Part shown: positions 15,123-18,526 of the stretch, piece by piece
Numbering within the stretch: the first letter of the stretch is position 1
Layout of the letters: every line of letters starts with the position of its first letter
DNA from: Methanobacterium sp.
GTDB lineage: Archaea > Methanobacteriota > Methanobacteria > Methanobacteriales > Methanobacteriaceae
Direction of reading: 5' to 3'
Assembly (NCBI GenBank): GCA_028682985.1
Contig: JAJRAE010000126.1
Location: 1-18,526 of the forward strand
Length of the DNA stretch: 18,526 nucleotides
Made by a program: the position numbers and the translations under genes
The notes under the pieces: generated by a model
The model's input: the letters and a program-made list of their open reading frames with translations, nothing else
Told to the model about the DNA's origin: nothing
The model's database searches: none

Positions 15123-16709
15123 TTAGGGTAGGGGTATTTCCTCTTCCCTATCAACTATTACCTCTATTAAATTTGGTTTTTTACTTTGCAAAGCCTTTAT
15201 AACCATTGGATATATCTCTCCAGGACTATCTACACTTGCAGAACTGATACCATAAGAATGGGCTAGTGCAACAAAATCAGGGTTTACCAGATCCACCTCA
15301 TAGTTTTTCCCATAATTCATTCTCTGCCACTGCTTAATTATTCCCAGTGACTGATTATTAATGATACATACAACCAGGGGAATATCCCATTCTACAATGG
15401 TGGCCAGCTCCTGAAGGGTCATCTGGAATCCGCCGTCACCAACTATAACCACCACCCTCTTATCTGGTCTGGCCAGAGCTACACCCACCGCCGCGGGCAG
15501 TGCATATCCCATAGGCCCAAAACCCCCGGAGAAGATTTGGGATGCTGGTTCCTTTATCCTCTGCAGCAGGGTTACCCAAGTAGTGTGGCTTCCTGCATCA
15601 TTTACAATCACCGCATCCTTGGCTGCATCCAGGATCTCCTTAACCGCTCTTTGTGGTTTAACTGGTGTTTCTTCAAAGTCTGTTTGGATGTGGTAATCTC
15701 TTTTTAAAGCTTCCAATCTATCCAGCCATTCCCCATGTTCTGGTGTTTCAATATCCATGAGTGAGTCCAGAGTTCTTCCCACATCCATTTCCAAATTAAT
15801 ACTTCCTTTAAGACATTTTTCATCAGTGTTAACCTGTATTATTTGGCATTCCCCTATCCCCTGCATGGTCCTATCAGATAGTCTGGTTCCCATTGCTACA
15901 ATTAAATCGGCGTTTTTACCGGCGGAATTAGCAGCTTCAGTGCCTCTTATTCCTATCATACCCAAATAGAGGGGATTATCCTCATGAAAAACACCCCGGG
16001 CAGGGTATGTGGTTGCCACCGGTATTTGATGCTTAACTGCAAAATTGTAAAGCTTTTCTACTGCATTAGACCAGAATACACCAGCACCTGCTATTATAAC
16101 TGGTTTTTTTGATTTTCCTAAAAGTTTGGTTATCCTTAGGAATTTATCCTGATAATTAGGTGTTTTTAATGGTTTAGCTGATTCTTGTTTAGGGGAATAA
16201 TCAACCTCCTCATCAAAAACATCCCTGGGAATGCTTAAGTGTATGGGACCAGTTCTTCCTTTCTGGAATATATCAAAGGCTTCCTTTAATCTAAGTATGG
16301 CTTCCTGTGAATTTTCAATTTCCCAGCTCTCTAAAGTAATGGGTTTAAATATAGAGGTAGTTTCTACTTCCTGGAATACGTTGCAACCTTTCAGGCGGAG
16401 TGGAACATCCCCAGTGATAACTAGAAGAGGTACCGAGTCTTTGTAGGCAGTTGCTATACCCATAGTTAGATTTAATGCTCCCGGACCAGCGGATGCAATA
16501 CAAACACCGAATTTACCCGATGCACGTGCGTAAGCATCTGCTGCGTGGGCTGCTCCCTGCTCATGACGCATGAGTACATGTTTAACTGTAGATGTTCTTA
16601 GAGACTCATAGAGGGGTAATATTTGCTCCCCCGGGTGTCCGAAGACGTATCGAAGTCCTTCCTCTTTCAGTAACTTTATTATTGCATCAGCCAATTTCAT
16701 ATTAATCAT
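15123..16709 (-). CDS. Acetolactate synthase-like ThDP enzyme, large-subunit type
   Basis: This thiamin-diphosphate enzyme of 528 residues has the three-domain plan of acetolactate synthase: PYR domain about 1-165, central domain about 185-320, PP domain about 355-528. Catalytic Glu50 is in RHEQGAAH, and the ThDP-Mg motif is GDGGFQM with Asp425 and Asn452 (INNQSLG). KQWQ at 459-462 is like the VRQWQ of true acetolactate synthases. No regulatory small subunit (IlvH) gene is adjacent, and the gene stands alone. Methanogens usually carry both a true IlvB and at least one related enzyme of unknown substrate, and this looks like the second kind. Other 2-oxo acid decarboxylases or ligases remain possible. 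The frame begins at TTG 16712; ATG at 16709 or 16700 are the likely starts, with no strong ribosome binding site. A 7-3-7 palindrome sits just upstream. Confidence 0.88.
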   Translation of the reverse strand: MINMKLADAIIKLLKEEGLRYVFGHPGEQILPLYESLRTSTVKHVLMRHEQGAAHAADAYARASGKFGVCIASAGPGALNLTMGIATAYKDSVPLLVITGDVPLRLKGCNVFQEVETTSIFKPITLESWEIENSQEAILRLKEAFDIFQKGRTGPIHLSIPRDVFDEEVDYSPKQESAKPLKTPNYQDKFLRITKLLGKSKKPVIIAGAGVFWSNAVEKLYNFAVKHQIPVATTYPARGVFHEDNPLYLGMIGIRGTEAANSAGKNADLIVAMGTRLSDRTMQGIGECQIIQVNTDEKCLKGSINLEMDVGRTLDSLMDIETPEHGEWLDRLEALKRDYHIQTDFEETPVKPQRAVKEILDAAKDAVIVNDAGSHTTWVTLLQRIKEPASQIFSGGFGPMGYALPAAVGVALARPDKRVVVIVGDGGFQMTLQELATIVEWDIPLVVCIINNQSLGIIKQWQRMNYGKNYEVDLVNPDFVALAHSYGISSASVDSPGEIYPMVIKALQSKKPNLIEVIVDREEEIPLP

Positions 16710-16716
16710 CAAAATG

Positions 16717-16733
16717 GTAAAACTTGGTTTTAC
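16717..16733. promoter_or_regulatory. Candidate operator upstream of the ThDP enzyme gene
   Basis: GTAAAAC-TTG-GTTTTAC is a perfect inverted repeat of 7 bases with a 3-base spacer, 8 bases before the ATG at 16709. It lies at or just downstream of the probable transcription start, where a dimeric repressor would block transcription. It could also form a small hairpin in the mRNA leader. Confidence 0.5.
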
Positions 16734-16806
16734 TCTATGTTCGATCTTCTATTAAAATTTTAATTAAACTTGAAGATTCTCACGACATATTTTATCTGTT
16801 AATAGA

Positions 16807-16814
16807 TATATAAT
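16807..16814 (+). promoter_or_regulatory. TATA box for the SpoIIE sensor gene
   Basis: TATATAAT is centred about 26 bases before 16836, which would give a leaderless or very short-leader mRNA for a start at 16842 or 16851. No ribosome binding site is present, which agrees. Confidence 0.5.
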
Positions 16815-16849
16815 GAGAATTAATCCTAATGATTAATCGTAATGATAAT
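16811..16849. repeat. Three TAATGA direct repeats enclosing a 7-5-7 inverted repeat; candidate regulator site
   Basis: TAATGAGAAT (16811-16820), TAATGATTAAT (16827-16837) and TAATGATAAT (16840-16849) are near copies. Within them ATTAATC (16819-16825) and GATTAAT (16831-16837) form a perfect inverted repeat around CTAAT. The cluster lies between the TATA box and the start codon. Confidence 0.5.
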
Positions 16850-18380
16850 TATGAAAGAAGAATCCCGTCAGGAGATTAAAAATAGTTTGCTCCGTATCCG
16901 GAGCTTTCTAATCCCGGAAGATGATGAAAATAGGGTAATGTACCTCCACGCTGCAGTGGCTCTTATTGGTAGTTTCAGCGCATTTTTCATTCTGGAAGCT
17001 GGTGAGATGTCCCTGGGTATGATGGAGCATACCTTTCTGGTTTTGATTGAAAAAGTCTGCGTAATTGTAGTGGTGGCCTATATCATTAGCCGTACCGCCT
17101 TTTTCAGAGAAATACTGCAGAAGAAATTCACCATAAAAAATCAGGTATTGATGATAGCTGCTTTCGGAGCAATATCCATATTTGGAACCTATTCTGGGAT
17201 AAATATCATGGGTGCCCTGGCTAACGTCCGGGATCTTGCGCCTATGATAGCCGGTTTAGTGGGTGGGCCCTGGATAGGTCTGGGTGTTGGCTTGATTGGT
17301 GGAGTGCATCGCTTCTTCCTGGGAGGTCCCACTGCATTTGCCTGCGGATTAGCCACCATACTGGCTGGTTTATTTGGAGGCCTGATCTACACTTTAAATA
17401 AAGGTAAGTTTATTGGAATAATCGGAGCGGTGATCTTCGCCGCTTTGATGGAATCTTTCCATATGTTATTAAACCTTATTTTCACCAAACCTTATCCCCT
17501 GGCCTTTAACATAGTCCAGGACCTGAGCGGCCCTATGATACTGGCCAACTCTCTGGGAATGCTCATATTCGCCTTCATCATATCCAACCTTTTAAAGGAG
17601 CAGGAAACCAAAGAAGAGCGGGATCAGTACCTTGATGAATTGGAAAGACATAAATATGAGTTGCAAGTGGCGCAGAAGATACAAAAAAGCTTTCTACCTA
17701 ATAGCATACCCCCACTTGCTAATCTAGATATATCAGCTGTTAATATACCTGCTAAGGAAGCCGGGGGAGATTTCTATGATTTTATCCGACTAGCTGATGA
17801 TAAATATGCAGTGGTCATGGCGGATGTGGCGGATCGTAAAGTCCCAGCTACCCTGATGATGGCAGTATCCCGCACCATAATCAAAAATTTATCAGAAAAT
17901 TCAAAAAACCCAAAGGCAGGAGAGATAGTTGAATATTTAAACCGGCTTATTACTGAGAAAAATAAGTCAGATGTATACCTGACCATATTCTATGGTATTT
18001 TGGACCTCAAAAATAAGGTTATAAAATTTGTTAACGCCGGTCACAGCTCCCCTGTGGTATATAAAAAACTAGAAGACAAAATAATCAACCTTGAAAGGGA
18101 TGAAGTCTTCTTAGGTGATAAAAAAATTATCAAACTGGAAGAGAAACATTTAACACTGGAAAAAGACGATATACTCATTTTCCATACTGATGGTATTTAT
18201 TCTGTTACTGATGACTCTGGAAAACATTTTGATAATAAAAAGATAAATAAAATATTAAAGGATAATCACCAGCTCAACACCAGGGAATTGAAACATAAAA
18301 TACTGGAATCCGTGAAGGATTTCTGTGGAAAGGGCACCCTGGCAGATGATATTAGTATGATTGTGATCAAAATCAAATAA
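16842..18380 (+). CDS. Membrane sensor (5TM LytS type) fused to a SpoIIE/RsbU-like PP2C phosphatase
   Basis: The 512-residue protein starts with a soluble stretch, then about six hydrophobic spans (35-250). The core carries NVRDLAPMIAGLVGGPW (128-144) and GGVHRF (153-158), the signature of the 5TM-5TMR LytS sensor domain. A coiled-coil linker (250-285) leads to a SpoIIE/PP2C domain (290-512). Metal-binding Asp310 (GGDFYD), Asp328 (MADVAD) and Asp502/Asp503 (ADDIS) are present, as is HTDGIYS, so it should be an active Ser/Thr phosphatase. The usual GKG after the second motif is DRK (331-333), an unusual change. In bacteria such phosphatases act on anti-anti-sigma (STAS) proteins, but archaea have no sigma factor, so the target is unknown. 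The start may be ATG 16842 or 16851; neither has a ribosome binding site. It is divergent from the ThDP enzyme. Confidence 0.94.
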   Translation: MIIMKEESRQEIKNSLLRIRSFLIPEDDENRVMYLHAAVALIGSFSAFFILEAGEMSLGMMEHTFLVLIEKVCVIVVVAYIISRTAFFREILQKKFTIKNQVLMIAAFGAISIFGTYSGINIMGALANVRDLAPMIAGLVGGPWIGLGVGLIGGVHRFFLGGPTAFACGLATILAGLFGGLIYTLNKGKFIGIIGAVIFAALMESFHMLLNLIFTKPYPLAFNIVQDLSGPMILANSLGMLIFAFIISNLLKEQETKEERDQYLDELERHKYELQVAQKIQKSFLPNSIPPLANLDISAVNIPAKEAGGDFYDFIRLADDKYAVVMADVADRKVPATLMMAVSRTIIKNLSENSKNPKAGEIVEYLNRLITEKNKSDVYLTIFYGILDLKNKVIKFVNAGHSSPVVYKKLEDKIINLERDEVFLGDKKIIKLEEKHLTLEKDDILIFHTDGIYSVTDDSGKHFDNKKINKILKDNHQLNTRELKHKILESVKDFCGKGTLADDISMIVIKIK

Positions 18381-18413
18381 TCCCTAATTAATTTTTTTTC
18401 TGTAAGAATTTTT

Positions 18414-18526
18414 TTATTTCTCCTGATAACTGCCATCATATTCTCCAGAACCAGTCACCGGGAAAACAACCGCCTGGGCTATTCTTTCACCCTGTTTTAA
18501 GGTGTAATCAAACTCCCCATAATTGA
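18414..18526 (-). CDS. C-terminus of a dUTPase/dCTP deaminase family protein (partial)
   Basis: The last 36 residues of a minus-strand gene enter from the right edge and stop at TAA 18414-18416. They read as the end of the trimeric dUTPase fold: YTLKQGERIAQAVVFPV matches the conserved GERIAQ block (motif IV) that packs at the trimer active site. The tail GSGEYDGSYQEK replaces the usual glycine-rich STG arm and is closer to the dCTP deaminase/dUTPase-like proteins of archaea. The enzyme would remove dUTP or dCTP and supply dUMP. It converges with the SpoIIE gene across 33 bases that hold a T8 tract at 18391-18398. Start, length and catalytic residues are outside the window. Confidence 0.8.
   Translation of the reverse strand, partial: NYGEFDYTLKQGERIAQAVVFPVTGSGEYDGSYQEK

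Noticed and set aside
1..18526. tRNA/rRNA genes, CRISPR arrays, insertion sequences, prophage genes
   Set aside because: Reading all spacers on both strands gave no regularly spaced direct repeats of CRISPR type, no terminal inverted repeats with a transposase, and no clear tRNA shape. A tRNAscan or Infernal run would be the decisive check.

Overview
The window looks like chromosomal DNA from a methanogenic archaeon of the order Methanobacteriales, most like Methanobacterium. The evidence is an MptE-type pterin diphosphokinase (methanopterin pathway), an Orc1/Cdc6 initiator, RtcB with its partner archease, TATA-box promoters, strong AGGTGA/GGAGG ribosome binding sites and very AT-rich spacers. 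From memory, archease next to Cdc6-2 matches MTH1598-MTH1599 of Methanothermobacter thermautotrophicus. I see no tRNA, rRNA, CRISPR array, insertion sequence or prophage.

Left part (1-5557, all minus strand). Reading in the direction of transcription there is a soluble two-PAS histidine kinase, a purine nucleoside phosphorylase that fits S-methyl-5'-thioinosine phosphorylase, quinolinate synthase (nadA), an unknown multi-pass membrane protein and a glycosyltransferase that runs off the left edge. The glycosyltransferase is a continuous fusion of a GT-A (family 2) domain with the start of a second, GT-B-like domain. With the membrane protein it may form a cell-surface glycan unit.

Middle part (5724-11363). 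rtcB and a CPBP intramembrane protease lie 15 bases apart on the minus strand. After a 322-base AT-rich spacer come two plus-strand genes: an uncharacterised helical protein and a small Rieske ferredoxin with unusual codon use. Archease and an Orc1/Cdc6 protein with a divergent ATPase site follow on the minus strand. Between these two is a 61-residue single-span membrane protein with its own ribosome binding site.

Right part (11481-18526). mptE and a class V aminotransferase are divergent and appear to share one symmetric TATA region. Next come a radical SAM protein with an N-terminal cobalamin-binding-like domain, an acetolactate-synthase-like ThDP enzyme, and a divergent LytS-type membrane sensor fused to a SpoIIE/RsbU phosphatase. 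The 132-base spacer between the last two holds two perfect inverted repeats that look like operators. The window ends in the C-terminus of a dUTPase/dCTP-deaminase family protein.

The parts most worth a second look are the fused glycosyltransferase with its membrane partner, the helical protein/Rieske pair, the small membrane protein beside cdc6, the divergent Cdc6 ATPase, and the SpoIIE sensor with its repeat-rich promoter.
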